Assembly (NCBI GenBank): GCA_940337035.1
Contig: CALNHX010005853.1
Location: 1 to 64,000 of the forward strand
Reading direction: 5' to 3'
DNA length: 64,000 bases
DNA from: Agriotes lineatus
Lineage: Eukaryota > Arthropoda > Insecta > Coleoptera > Elateridae
Under the pieces are notes generated by a model. That model worked only from the letters and a program-made list of their open reading frames with translations, made no database searches and was not told the origin of the DNA. Of this stretch, positions 11,991-23,400 are shown one piece after another. Numbering within the stretch: the stretch's first letter is position 1; each line of letters starts with the position of its first letter. The translations under genes and the position numbers were made by a program.

Positions 11991-12080
11991 ATGTCTCGTT
12001 GCATTTCTTCATGTGGAAATGGGGATAAGAAAAACGTCTCCTATCATGAATTGCCGTCAAACATGGCCAATGTTTGTGGT
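11991..12080 (+). pseudogene. THAP-like zinc-finger N-terminal fragment
   Basis: The ATG at 11991 opens MSRCISSCGN, then DKKNVSYHELPSN and a tryptophan (CGWVKV). This resembles the start of a THAP domain, where a CxxxC-type pair is followed by VSFH-x-(L/F)P and a tryptophan. The frame ends at a stop after about 29 residues, and no continuation was identified. THAP domains begin both host transcription factors and P-type transposases, so this could be either a lone exon or a P-element relic. It lies just upstream of the duplicated segment at 12235-12975. Confidence 0.45.
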
Positions 12081-12234
12081 TGGGTAAAGGTTATCGCGTA
12101 AAGGGAAAATATGTGATCTGTCAGACGGTATCAACCAGCGCCAATTTCATTAAGTGCCCATAATTTGCGTATTACCGACATTTGGCCAGCTGGCAGGCTT
12201 CATAAAGACGAAGTTTTTGTTAATTAACGTAGGC

Positions 12235-12975
12235 GACGTTTTAGTGTTTTTTAAGTATCAAAATTCCACTTGGCAGGAAAGTTCCCTGTTAAACCTATTA
12301 CAAGTTATTCTACTTCTTGTTACTTTTATAGAGTAGGTCCTTTACACTTAAGTAGATCGTAAGGCAGAGAGTTATTAAATCAATAAATCATTGGATTTAA
12401 TACGGCGCCGGCGGCGTCGTTTTTAGCATTTGCAGAGCACATATTTCTTACAATCCTTGTTTTAATACTGCTCATGCAATTAGGCATTCGCGAAAATTAA
12501 GCCGTGTGACATTTACCATTTACCAATCGTTTGTCAGATGACGCATCGGTAAAGAAATTTGATTGAATAATTTCAAAACTTATCTGCTGGATCATAACCT
12601 ACATATGTAAAATTCCCCGATATTTATCGCTATCTCGATATTTTTAGGAAATTTATCCATATATTGACAAATATCGAATTACCGATATATCGACAAATAT
12701 GGATAAAATTTTGAAATCGAATATTGATATGTAAATTTTAATATCGCCCAACCCTATTTGTAATATGAACATTCTCTTCTTTCAGAAACACAGCAAAACT
12801 CCAAAAGTAGCACCTGATTCAGTAGAGACAAGATGTCTTGCCTAAATCTGCAGATTTACATCACAACCTTGAAGTAAGCATATAATAATTGTTCTTTGAA
12901 TATGGGAAACAATTGCAGGGGGTCATAAAACATCATTCGCTTAAGTAACAAGTAACACTAACACTAAAGTAAAGA
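12235..12975 (+). repeat. Duplicated segment, copy 1 (second copy at 40990-41680)
   Basis: Long same-orientation similarity to 40990-41680, roughly 75-80% by eye and interrupted by indels. Shared landmarks include TTATTCTA-C/T-TTCTTGTTAC, AAGAAATTTGATT and TCTTCTTTCAG. Each copy holds an exon-like interval: here 12786-12873, between a pyrimidine-tract acceptor (TTCTTTCAG) and a donor (GTAAGC). The exon-like parts differ in length by 5 bp, so they are more likely untranslated than coding. A 130-bp block rich in CGATAT (12615-12745) is found only in this copy. It may be the 5' exon of a zinc-finger paralogue or a dispersed repeat. Confidence 0.5.
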
Positions 12976-13080
12976 TTACTTACACTCCTTGCAATGAAAT
13001 TGCAGTATCACGTGTTAAAATTGTTATGAAGCAGTGTTGTTGATTATTTTCACTTATGAGTTGTCAAAGCTATGTCACTA

Positions 13081-13184
13081 TTTTTTGTGGTGGTATCACG
13101 AATGACCATTGTGCTCAGGTACGATTAGCACGAGTCCTAATCTCAAATGCAATGGGCATGAGTAGTGATACCACCGCAAAAATA
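13081..13184. repeat. Foldback repeat
   Basis: The arm at 13081-13099 (TTTTTTGTGGTGGTATCAC) is found inverted with one mismatch at 13165-13184. A second inner inverted pair makes a ~100-bp hairpin, the form of a small foldback MITE. Confidence 0.5.
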
Positions 13185-13362
13185 ATCTACTTAACTTGGA
13201 CTAAGAATGGTATCCGAGGGACTATTCAATGAACCAAACTATTTTTCAAATTAGTAGTTAGTAAATCTAGCAACAAACCATGCAATTTCTATAGTAACAG
13301 AAAACTAAAATTGATTTTTTCTAATAAAAACTGCATTTGTTTAAAATAGTCACTGGAAAACC

Positions 13363-13477
13363 TTCTAGGAAGATATATCCGCTGATATTTTTTTGATTGG
13401 CCGAGAAACATCAAATTCTGGATTTTCATTGGTCACGTCTTGACAGATGACAGGTGAATTGAATAGTCAAAAATCTG
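13363..13477 (+). repeat. Dispersed repeat shared with 46434-46548
   Basis: Both copies start ACCTTCTAGGAAGATATATC, contain TTTTTTTGATTGG and CAAATTCTGGATTTT, and end ACAGGTGAATTGAATAGTCA. They are in the same orientation and about 90% identical by eye. Confidence 0.6.
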
Positions 13478-13499
13478 GTGTGATACACTCACACAACTT

Positions 13500-14155
13500 C
13501 CTTTTACAGTGATCTCTTATAATTAGTCAAAAATTTCATTTTTAATTTTTAACCATTTGTTAAAAATTTTCAAAAATTACAAATTCTACAAAAATGGTAC
13601 AAAATCGAGTGTTAGTTGAAGAGACAAATTTTCTCTAGAATTTTAAGGTGAATTCAAAAATGTAATAATATACCGGGTGCTTTATTTAAAATAGGAGTTA
13701 ATAAAAAAAATATAAAAAAAACAAAAGAAACCCACTTTAGAAGTATTCAACTGGAAAATCACCTATCTCACATCAATACACATTAAAAATGTAAGAAAAA
13801 AATAAAGTTTAAAAAAAATCGTTAGAGCCGTTTTTGAAAAAATCGAAAAAACTGAAAAATCACAAGAGTAAACACCTACTTCCGGTTATGCGATTTTCTT
13901 CAAAAGCTTGCTGTCTCATCTACATAGCACACAAAACTTATATATGAAGTTTCAACGCCATACCTTTTTTCGGTTTTGAGATATTCTGTTCACAGACAGA
14001 CACACAGACAGACAGACACACAGACAGACAGACCAATGAAAAAAAATATGTTTTTTGGGATCAGGGGACTCTAAAACGTGAAGATCCGTTGAAAACTCAA
14101 TTTCGAATTTTTGGGGTGAATCCAATACTTCCTTTATAGTAAAAGGAAGTAATAA
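13500..14155. mobile_element. Probable nonautonomous DNA element with (CAGA)n tract
   Basis: The stretch carries a CAGACAGACACA-type microsatellite (about 13993-14033). Then come a conserved-looking block (GGGGACTCTAAAACGTGAAG) and the terminal hairpin TTCCTTTATAGTAAAAGGAA near 14130. Sequences with this order recur widely in insect genomes as short noncoding elements. A terminal hairpin would fit a Helitron-like 3' end, but the 5' end and insertion site were not confirmed. Confidence 0.35.
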
Positions 14156-14601
14156 GTGCGTTAGGAAAGGTATCTCTGACAGCGCTGTTTCCTCGAAATC
14201 GTTTGTTAAATACGAAGCGAGCTAAGCGAGGCTATCTGTCTGCGTTCGGTAAGTACCGATGTGAGTGTTTCGATGTTCCTCGATTTGCTCGATGTATTTC
14301 AACCGAGTAAACAAAGGATCAGCGCATGACAAGTAACAATAATGAGAATTGAAAAGTGGCGTTATTTAATCTTTGAATATATGGTCCTCGACGCCGAAAG
14401 TAAAAAGAGACTAAAGATTATGAATAAATGATACAATGAAATTTACGTTTTAATTTGACATCTGCACATTTCATGATAGGTGACAGTTGAGCGTTCGGTA
14501 AATACTTTCCGATATTCGATGCTCGCTAGTCACGTGACTAGAACTCGATTTACTCAGGCTCCGCTCCGCGATGTACTTAACGAACGCACCTAATATTATA
14601 C
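14156..14601. other. Flank of the P element; no gene
   Basis: This stretch contains CGTTCGGTAA twice (near 14243 and 14493) and short inverted words, but no coding sequence. The last 8 bases (14594-14601, TATTATAC) are the left target-site duplicate of the P element. Confidence 0.5.
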
Positions 14602-17600
14602 CAGTGAACTCAATAAAGAATTGGAACGGGCTCGTAGCGCCGCGAAAGTGAGGCCGTGTGAAATAGGTATATTGTAATATCCCCATTGCACTCTTACACA
14701 CTGCGCACAAGGCGAAAATTAAACATGTTTTCAATTTTTCTATTATATCTTTGATATTATGAATAATTTATTAATTTTTTTCATGATTTATTAACGAGAA
14801 ATGATTATTTAAACTCTAGAAAACCTATTGGACCTTCTATTAATTATAAAATGGACAAAATTAAATAATAAAGTGCACATTGAATATAGGTATGAGCACT
14901 ATGACCAACTAGTAATATTTTTATGATTAATAATTAACTATTATTCACTTAATATTGTTTGAACACATTTTAAGCTTTACTGTAATTCCTGTTTTAGTGG
15001 GTACATCGTTACTTTAATAAAAACTATAATGTTAATTTTTTTAAAAATATATTTGTGACAAATATACATAGGTAAAATATTAATAGGTATGTAAACAAAA
15101 TATAAATAGCAGGTAAATTAGTGCATATCATCATCATCATAATCTGTAACCCCTTATACCGTTACAGTGTACTAATATTTAATAAAAAACAATAAAAAAT
15201 TAAACTAAAACACGACATAGAGAGTGTGGGTTTACAAGAATAAACAAATATACAATTAACAATAAGGATTATGAAGGTATACGTATACGTAGCTATATGC
15301 GTTTTTCCAAGTTTTTACAATTTTGAAATAAAATTAGTTTTGTCATTTTCTGCCTAATCGTAGAAGTTTTACCATGAATTTCATTATTTACCAATTTGGA
15401 ATAATGGTGCATTCTACATTTAAAAAAATATTTGTAACTTTTCTAACGATTTGAATTTCGTGTAATTCCTCTACAAGTAATTCATGAGCTATGGGGTGTA
15501 TAGGAATAAAAAGGTTGATTTTTTTGGAAAAATATTTTATAGCTGTATTTACTAAGATTTTTTTAACATTTAGTCCTTTTTTTAATACCTCTCCCTCATT
15601 TATCAACGATCTAAATTGTTTTTCAAAAAAGTAACAATACTATAAATAATGTTTGAAGCTTGAAGCAAAACTTGGAAATTTTTATAACTTTCTATAGAGG
15701 AACTATACTCATGGTCGGTAAAATTTTGACTATTTCTATGTAAAAAAATAGCAACACAGTCATTGCAAGTGGATGTTTCTATCAAATTACGAATAACATA
15801 TCCTGAAATATAATATAAAATATTTTCCTGGAATTCTGAGAGATTTTTTTCCTCCAAATATTTAATTATATTATTTATATCCTCTGTTCATTCAAAATCG
15901 TCATTTTTTTGTATTTGTGTTCTTTTAATTGATCTAAATTCAAATGCAGGAGTGCAATATTCTCCAAACTCGCAACAATTGGCACTTAAACTTGCTTTTA
16001 TAGAATTACGAAATAATAGTTGCCTTAGTGACCATTTTAATTGTTGCGAGTTTGGATTATTATTCCACCCCCCCCCCCCCCTAGATCGAATACATGAAAA
16101 GTAAAGCTCTAAATGATCCTGTGAAAACTTGTATGGTAAAAAGTATTTCCAAGGATCATCAGAGGAAAAAGATCTTTAGCTAAATTTATTGTACTTTTCA
16201 TTGTTACAATGAAACCTAACGCAAAAGTTTTACGGTTGTGATTAAGTAAATTTATGGTATCAATTTTTAAAGAAGTAAGGTATTTAATTGTATCTTCAAA
16301 AACCTCTTCGAAATATTTAATTGAGTTTGGCCTTATAGGTGCTTTAAAACCTTTTTCAAAGGGGTTTTTAGAATTAAGCATATCAAATAATCTATTCATT
16401 TTTCTTAGAAATTCAACAGTAGCAGAACTATTTTTGAATTGATCCATATTACAAATTTTGTCTAAAAATTCAATAGCATCTGCTACTCCACCGCTGAGGG
16501 TCTGTGTGGCTAATCTTACATTCATTATTTTGTTTTTGTAATTTACATGTTGGGAAGAAATGGAATTTGCCAATCTTAGTCCTTCTTTTTGTTGTATATT
16601 ATCTAGTTCTTTAATATAGTTAAAAGAAATGTTGCCCATAGGAGAATTTAGGTTTTTCTCAGCAAACGTGTTTCTTCCCAACTTTTCCATATGACATGGG
16701 TCCAATATACAATGAACGTTATTAGTGTCACAGGGATGAACAAAAAATTGGCTTTAAATCCTCTGGATCTAAATCACAGCCCAAATTTCTAAAGGTTGCG
16801 ATATTAGTTTGTGCCCCATCTGCTGTTATCGATTTTATTATAACACCACATTCATGTAAACTTCGCAGGATTGTTTTAATAAGCTGAGCTTGAATGTTGG
16901 CATCTGTTTTATTAATCAAAAAATAAGCTACTGGGCATTTAAAGTTTTTCGTATAACTTACAATTTGAAAAAATAATGCCTCCGATGCTGGCATTTCAAA
17001 ATCAACATCTACTAAGCCCCCATAGTCCACATTTCCCGTAAATTTTCCTTTTGAGTCGTCCCAAATAACTTGCTTGTGAATGGACATACCATCCATAATC
17101 AAGGCACACTTCTTTAAATGTCTATTTTTAGGCACTTCAACTTTAAGATATTCTAGAACTTCATGTAAAAGACCCGGTTCACAATTAAGACTACGCAGCC
17201 ATTTTCTTATTGTTCGACCATTGGGTAAAATGAAATATTGTTTTAAAAAATTGTATGCTGTGGGTGAGTAAAAATACAATGTATGTGCAAATTCCTTCAT
17301 AATGGAAGAATAACGTCTTTGTCCAGAATGTGTTAATGTACCATCGATTTTTTTCAGCAATACTAGTTCCAATGGAATACCTACAGTAATTATAAAGAAA
17401 ATTAACACTAAAAAATATAAAAACTGTCAACTTATAAATTAACCTTCAAAATAATTCTTTAAAACCTCGTCCAATTTTGCATTGCTGTAGCCACTTTTGG
17501 AAATTTCTCTGATTATATCTTTCATATTTGAAATTTTTATATCCCTCCTCTTAATTTTTTGTTGCAATGTTTTTACTTTTCTTTTGACTTTTCTTTTTAT

Positions 17601-18504
17601 AAAAGAAACGGTGGAATAATTTTCAACAGTTTGGACTTCCCTATTAACAAAAGTTTTTGGCATTGTTGAAGATGTAGATGGCAAATTAAGATCTACGTCC
17701 ATTGGCTCTGAATCTCCTATGGTGGCCTAAAAAAAAATAAAAATGCAATAAATAAATTATTTTTTGAAAACTCTTTGAAATCTTACATGTCGTGTTGGTT
17801 CCCTTCGAGGTTTTGTGACGTTTTTGAGATGTTTTGGAAAATTAAACACACTTGGTATGGCATCAAGTTTTAAGACTTTTCTTTTGCTACGTGGTATATC
17901 TTGGTAATCTGATGGTAAGAAATGTTCCCCACATAGTCTACTTGTTTTCGACGGATTCCAACCATCCCTGCGTATGGCCTTTATCCAAAGTTTTAAAATT
18001 TCTGGGCGTTTAAAAGGAAAACTGCAAAAACATTTTTAAGGTTAGAATGCTTTGTGGCAAAAAAATATCAAAACCAGACTTACCTAAAGAAATAGCCTTA
18101 TTTATGTCATGTACATTATTGCAATTATAGGCAACACAGTTTAAAACCATTGTAAACTTCGAAATACAACTTTAATGTTCTAAAGTCTGAAGACTCCAAA
18201 CAGTCAAAATTTAGTTTAGCTTTAAATAGCACTACTCCGTGTTTTTAACTTCAGCAACCGTGCTAATAGTATAAGGCAAACGTCCTTTACACTTAATTCA
18301 CTAAGTTTTTATTAAAAATACATAAAAATTCTCCACAATTCTAAATTAAATGCAGTAATCGCAGAATGACGCCATTCACTACTACGCTCAAGAGAAAGAT
18401 GGGGATCCTACAAGCACGGTTTGTCTCTCTCTTACAATTTGGACACAGTTTTGCTTTCCTTCGCGCATTGTCGGGTCCCTTCCAATTCTTTATTGAGTTC
18501 ACTG
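14602..18504 (-). mobile_element. P element, complete from TIR to TIR (3903 bp) with 8-bp target duplication
   Basis: The left end (14602 onward) and the inverted right end (up to 18504) share 25 identical bases (14602-14626 versus 18480-18504) beginning CAGTGAACTCAATAAAG, extending to about 28 with one mismatch. The 8 bases flanking each side are identical: TATTATAC at 14594-14601 and at 18505-18512. An 8-bp duplication with short terminal inverted repeats is the hallmark of P elements. Inside, on the minus strand, is a THAP-type transposase gene in four exons. The perfect duplication and long identical ends argue for a fairly recent insertion. Coding frameshifts make it nonautonomous as read. 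Confidence 0.92.
15388..18150 (-). pseudogene. P-element transposase (THAP9-like), 4 exons, with frame breaks
   Basis: This is the DNA-cutting and joining enzyme of the P element. Exon 1, 18150-18084, reads MVLNCVAYNC (first THAP cysteine pair). Exon 2, 18021-17787, reads FPFKRPEILKLWIKAI, RLCGEHF and IPSVFNFP, completing the C2CH THAP domain. Exon 3, 17726-17444, encodes a lysine-rich coiled coil. Exon 4 starts at 17380 after CTGTAG with the conserved RRYSSIMKEFAHTLYFYSP, the CALIMDGMSIHK catalytic block, ITADGAQTN, and DPCHMEKLGRN near 16700. YKFSQDHLELYFSCIRSRGG (about 16130-16070) and YYISGYVIRNL (about 15820) follow. Exon 1-2 joining is out of phase by one base. Frame breaks also occur near 16745, near 16165, at a G14 run (plus-strand C at 16068-16081) and near 15615. 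All but the splice mismatch are in or beside homopolymers, so decay versus sequencing error is open. Confidence 0.88.
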
Positions 18505-18512
18505 TATTATAC

Positions 18513-19420
18513 ATAGGTGTTATTTGTTAAATCTAGGTGATGTTACCTTTATGCATAGTTCGGTCATATTGGTATAAATACGCATTGGTGGGAGCCATTT
18601 AGGAAACACAAAAGTTGCCAAACGCAAGAGGGTGCTTCACCCCTGAAAACTACACCAAAGGTAGCTCGTGTTTTTTTGCATTTATTTGCGAAATGATTAG
18701 TCTCACTGAAAATTTCACACGTACTGAAAATATCTTTTACAAAATCTACTACAAATAATGTTCTATACATATGTATGATAGGTGTAATGGTTTTGGAGTA
18801 GCGTGCGAACGAAGTAGTGGGATGTGTTGGTGAAGCACAGCGGCGACCCTGATGGTGTGAACTCATTTCCTCACCACCGTTTGGTGCGTTTTGTTTATGA
18901 ACTGGTTTTCCCAGTAGTCCTGATCCACTCAAGTGTAATATTTTTATTTGAATACGTTTTATTGCCAGTTCAGCACTGGGTGCTATTCATGACACAGATA
19001 ATTACTACAGTTTTTAACATTATTTCGCTATTCACTAAACTCCACTATTTCCAGTTATAATGTGGTTGGATATTATAACATATTATATACGTAATATTTA
19101 CAGATTGTTTACAGATTATAGTGATACAAGATCGCTTTGCTCTTATTGATTGTCATATTAGATCTGATGGGTTGATAACGTTAGTCACTGTCACTATTTA
19201 AGAGGTCTATTGGAAGCTTTCGCTTTAGCCTGGTGTGCAGTGACCTTTTCCCCAGATTATAATGTACTGCACCTTCCCACTGAACAATATTAACATAAAA
19301 AGGTTTTGCCGATTTTGTTATGTTTCTCTTTGAAGTTGGGAGTTTCTTACAAACCATTCGGCATTTGGTAAAATAACCTTGCTATACCTTTTCCAACTCA
19401 CCTTTTGGAAATGTGGTTAT
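18513..19420. other. No gene recognised
   Basis: Open frames on both strands around 18560-19060 lack motifs and codon regularity. I see no transposon ends or RNA genes here. Confidence 0.3.
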
Positions 19421-19424
19421 GTAG

Positions 19425-19885
19425 GCTACTTTCTGTAGTTCAGCATTGTACAATGCTACAACATCGTTCTCCGGTTGATTGAGCATTGTTAAAAACATCT
19501 ACAATGTCAAAGTTTCTCCCTCCATTAAAAAGTTGCACTGATTGCTGCTTACCTTTCCCAAAGAACGCTGATGTGTCACAGCTTACTCATGTCATTGATA
19601 AATAATATAGATTCTTTAAAGTTACGAATTATATTGAATGACTGAAAGTCCACAACTTGTCCAACCACATCAATTTGTTCACTTTCTCATGGAATCTGCA
19701 ATTCTATGCCTTTGCGATTGATGTGTTCAGTGAGCTGTGAAATAAGCCAATTCTTTAGTTTTACTTTTGAGAGTGCCAAGGAACCTATGTTGTAATTCCA
19801 CGAGTACTGTGTTAATCGCCGGGAGGTACCTTTGGGGTGGTTTTTGGGTATGAAACGCCTTCTTTTGTTTCTTAAATGTCTCTAC
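19425..19885 (-). pseudogene. Unrecognised coding relic, split by the outer hAT insertion
   Basis: The minus strand has a long readable frame with few stops: RFIPKNHPKGTSRRLTQYSW, then IGSLALSKVKLKNWLISQLT, DVVGQVVDFQSFNIIRNFKE and SILFINDMSKL. After a frame change it continues QLFNGGRNFDIVDVFNNAQS near 19500. Its upstream part lies on the other side of the hAT element at 25686-25745 (LEHKVLPFGDNRHWV), and the two parts run in one frame if the element and one target copy are ignored. I do not recognise the family. The steady amino-acid composition across about 180 residues suggests real ancient coding sequence, from either a host gene or an older element. Confidence 0.5.
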
Positions 19886-20211
19886 TAGTGATGTTAAGTT
19901 TCATGAAAACCTTGAAACTTATGAAACTTGTGACACTTTTTAGGATTCCTGTACATTTAAGTAGCTTTCAGCATTTTAAAGTATCTAATACAGTAATACC
20001 AATATATAATATTTAAACAGAACAACAATTTTACTTAAAAGGGGTTACAAATTATTAAATTACAAGACAGTTTTTAAAAATAACATATATAAGTAAAATT
20101 AGTATTTATTAGCAAAATGGCCCTGTTTGGTTTTAAGGTTTGCATAGTCGCTCAAAACACTGTCTTCATCTTCATGTTCTTTATCTATGCTTTTTGCCAA
20201 ATTATATTATA

Positions 20212-20629
20212 ACATAAAATCGGTGCTCTCTTTGTATGTTTGCGTGTTTGTTTGCGTGTACATATGTATGTTTGTTCGCTATCTCCTCCGAAGATATTGG
20301 ACCGATCAAGTTGTACGATGGCTTAAAAGTTTGCTAATTTTTAGAATTAGATCGTAGGCTGGTTTTTATTTTCAAAAAAAGTGCGAAAAAGTTGTAATTT
20401 AATTAACTCCTCTAGGCAGCCGAGCGGAGCGTCTATCGCCGTGTACTATTAGCTCGGGTGCGCGCATTATTCAAACAAGAGAGGCTGGTCCTGCGGTAGA
20501 GTGCTGGCCTATCGCGCGGGTGGCCCGGGTTCGATCCCGCCGACTCATCCTTTTTTTTTTCATTTATATTAATGAATCTCTCTTAATTTTGCGAACCGAA
20601 ACGTAGTTCGGGTGACTCACTGGTCGACA
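20212..20629 (+). mobile_element. Composite SINE-like unit 1 with tRNA-like module
   Basis: The unit begins ACATAAAATCGGTGCTCTCT and includes TGTTCGCTATCTCCTCCGAA. It then carries a tRNA-like module at 20481-20550 with an A-box-like GGTCCTGCGGTAGAGTGC and a good B box GGTTCGATCCC (20528-20538), then T-rich sequence and the tail ATTAATGAATCTCTCTTAAT. The same order recurs directly downstream, so the two units form a tandem pair. The tRNA-like part is too damaged to fold as a functional tRNA. Confidence 0.6.
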
Positions 20630-21016
20630 ACATAAAATCGGTGCTCTCTTTGTATGTTTGCGTGTATGTATGTTTGTTCGCTATCTCCTCCGAAGACTCT
20701 GGCCCGATTAAGTTGTATGGTGGCTTAAAAGTTTGCTAATTTGTCGACTTAGATCGTAGGCCGGTTTTTATTTTCAAAAAAAGTGCGAAAAAGTTTTAAT
20801 TTAATTATTTCGCGTCTATGGACGTGGGCTGTGCTGCGGCAGCTGTTGCCTCGGGTGATTCACTATGTTCATATGCTATTACAGCAGCTGTTTATACAAC
20901 CAAGCATAATTGGTCTGGTGGTAGAATGCCCGCCTACCACGCGGGCGGCCCGGGTTCAATTCCTGGCCGAAGCATACTTTTTTTATATTAATGAATCTCT
21001 CTTAATTTAGCGAACC
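20630..21016 (+). mobile_element. Composite SINE-like unit 2 with tRNA-Gly-like module
   Basis: This is a tandem copy of unit 1. The tRNA-like module (20903-20975) has the A box TGGTCTGGTGGTAG, a perfect 5-bp anticodon stem CCCGC/GCGGG around the loop CTACCAC (anticodon ACC, glycine), and a T arm with B box GGTTCAATTCC. The acceptor stem does not pair (GCATAAT against CCGAAGC), so this is a tRNA-Gly-derived SINE head and not a working tRNA gene. The tail ATTAATGAATCTCTCTTAAT matches unit 1. Confidence 0.65.
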
Positions 21017-21240
21017 GATTCATTGTGAGAAAAATGTTTTCCCATATACTTTGGGTGAAGCAAGTTGGCTGCTAAGTGAACAGTTTTTATGCAAAATTGC
21101 TTCCGTTCTTTTAGATACTTAAAGATATTTTGTTCTTCGGATTTTAGAACAGGAGCTTTAAACACATTGTTTTTAAAGGATTCTTTAATTTCGTAGAATA
21201 ATTTGCAAACGTCACCAATTTGAGGTGCATCACCTTCAAT

Positions 21241-23400
21241 CATAGGCGCCGACTCCGTGGGTGCTCCGGTGCTCAAGCACCCACGAGATAAGGTTAATGG
21301 GTGCGGAGCACCCATGAGAAAGTTCCTCTAATATACTAATATTTCTCAATCGCTTTGCTATTTGCTTGCTAATAGTTCTAAAACAAAATTTTAAAATTCA
21401 ACAAAATGAATCGAAGCAAATCTCATGTCCCATGATGTTAGAAATGAACTATGTACCATATTAGCTCACAAAGTATTGAAAAAAATGGCGAGATTTGTAC
21501 AGGATGCGTGCTATTACTCTTTGATGATAGACGAAACGAGCGATATTTCCAACCACGAACAAGCATCAATATCAAACTGCTTCTACAACATCTGAATCAC
21601 TGTTTAGAATCATAAATGATGTTTTGTGTAGATTTAATTTCAGCATTAAAAATTTTCGAGGTTTATGCACTGATGGTGCAGCAAATGTTAATGGTGCACT
21701 AACGGGTCTTCAAGCCCGTGTTAGAGCGGTTGAGCCTAAAATTATTCACGTTCATTGTTTAGCTCATTCATTAAACTCAGTTGTTCAAGATTCGATGAAA
21801 CAAGTAACGGCAGTTAGAGACTTTTTGGCAACTATAAGAGAGCTTATTGTGTTTTTGCGTGGTTCTCCGAAACGTCAGGCATGTTTTGAACAACTTCAAG
21901 CAACTCATGATTTTAATTCTGATTCTGAACTTCAAACTCTTCGTCCATTTTGTCCTACAAGATGTGTTGCCGAGTATCTTCTCTAAAAACTTTTTAAATA
22001 ATTACAATCTACTGCTGATATTTCTTACAAATATTGAAACTGAGAAAACAGATGCCGGTGCGAAAGCTAAAGGATTTTTAAAAAATATATTCATTTGAAT
22101 TTATTTTTATTATTCAATTCATCATAGAAATTTTTGATCGCATTGAAACACTAAACGCTTCTCATCAAAAAGTCTCACTGCATTTGCAGAAAGCTGTTGA
22201 AATGGTCGAACATGTAAAGCAAACTATACAATCCTTTCGAACATAAGAAAAATTTCAGTCTATTTCGAAAAGAAGTTTAGAGTTTTTCAAAAATTTAGAT
22301 ATAGACGAACCAAAGATTCCAAGACAGAGAAAACAGCCAAAAAGATATGATGATGGAAGCGACCTGCATGTGTTCTCTACTCCAACTGCTTTCTATCAAA
22401 AAATGTTTTTTAAAGTAGTAAACACAGTGATAAACTGCTTTGGTGATGGCTTTGATAAGAACTCAATGACATTGAGAAATATGGAAAAATTTCTTGTTAA
22501 AAAAGGGGGAAAAGATTACGAATATGTAGCTGAGTTTTATTCGGATGACTTTGACAAGGATCGTCTAATTCTTCATCGGGATATGCATCTCGATATCTCC
22601 CAAGGCAAAAATGTAATTATTGAACATCTTGGTGATGCAGTGTTATTTTTATCACCAAATGGTGCTGTAATGGAATTTATACCAGAAATTTTAAAGTTTG
22701 TAGGAATATTACTTACTATTCCTGTGTCAACATGTACTGCTGGGAGGTCATTTTCCGCTTTACGGAGAGTGAAAAATTACTTAAGAAGTACTATGAGTCA
22801 GCGTCGGTTAAATGTTCACACATTGGTACATGTTAACAGAGAATTGGCAGAAGAAGTAGATGAAAATGACGTAGCAGACATTTTCATACACAAGACAACA
22901 GTTCGTCAAAATATATTTTTTACAAGAAGGCAAAAGTAATTTGGCTGGTGTTTGTTGCGTGTTAGAAATGTTAGTATTAAGGAGTTGTGTGTATACCTAC
23001 TATAGGCAGCCTATAGTTCATGGTTGTATTTCTTATAGGTACCTAATAAAATACTTTTTTTTACTTTCATCAAATGTCTTATTTCATATTATTATTATTA
23101 TTACACTATAGACGTGTAATATTAGGTAGGTATACGCCAAAATAGGAAAATGAAATTTAAAGACTTAAAAAGTATACATTATCCAAAATTCAATCGAGGC
23201 AGGGAACGCATTGCATACAATGTCTGTATATAAAAAAAGTTCAAGACAATGACTACTAAAGAAAAATAATGTATAAAAAAATCACGGGACAGATCCCCGG
23301 ATCCCCTTTTTGCGGGGGACTCCGCCCCAACCCCCCCCCCCCCCTTTAGTCATTTTCTCTAGCGAGCACCCCTGGAAATTTCTAAAAGTCGGCGCCTCTG
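21241..23400 (+). mobile_element. Inner hAT element (DUF4371/ZMYM1-like), 2160 bp with perfect 8-bp target duplication
   Basis: The left end is CATAGGCGCCGACT and the right end, inverted, is CAGAGGCGCCGACT; both lead into GGGTGCTC-containing subterminal sequence. CCTTCAAT flanks both sides (21233-21240 and 23401-23408), a perfect 8-bp target duplicate. The insertion sits inside the coding sequence of the outer hAT, and removing it restores that reading. A C14 run at 23331-23344 lies near the right end. The element is internally shortened because its N-terminal zinc finger is absent. Confidence 0.9.
21370..22939 (+). pseudogene. hAT transposase, DUF4371/ZMYM1-like, decayed
   Basis: The plus strand reads VRNELCTILAHKVL, then YYSLMIDETSDISNHEQAS (first catalytic region, DET), FRGLCTDGAANVNG (second region), HVHCLAHSLNSVVQDSM, and PFCPTRCVAE near 21960. 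A frame change follows, then NYNLLLIFLTNIETEKTDAG and HLQKAVEMVEHVKQTIQSF. The last frame (22370-22939) ends with the hAT dimerisation block IPVSTCTAGRSFSALRRVKN and LRSTMSQRRLN. Domain order matches ZMYM1-like hAT transposases. The N-terminal finger is missing and at least three frame breaks are present. Confidence 0.85.

Noticed and set aside
13993..14033. A CRISPR-like array (CAGA repeats)
   Set aside because: A simple tetranucleotide microsatellite without spacers, in a eukaryotic repeat.
18564..19060. Overlapping ORFs on both strands
   Set aside because: Both open frames lack motifs and overlap each other. No support for either.
20903..20975. A functional tRNA-Gly gene
   Set aside because: The anticodon and T arms look good, but the acceptor stem does not pair and the whole module recurs within a longer repeated unit with a shared tail, so it is a SINE-type derivative.
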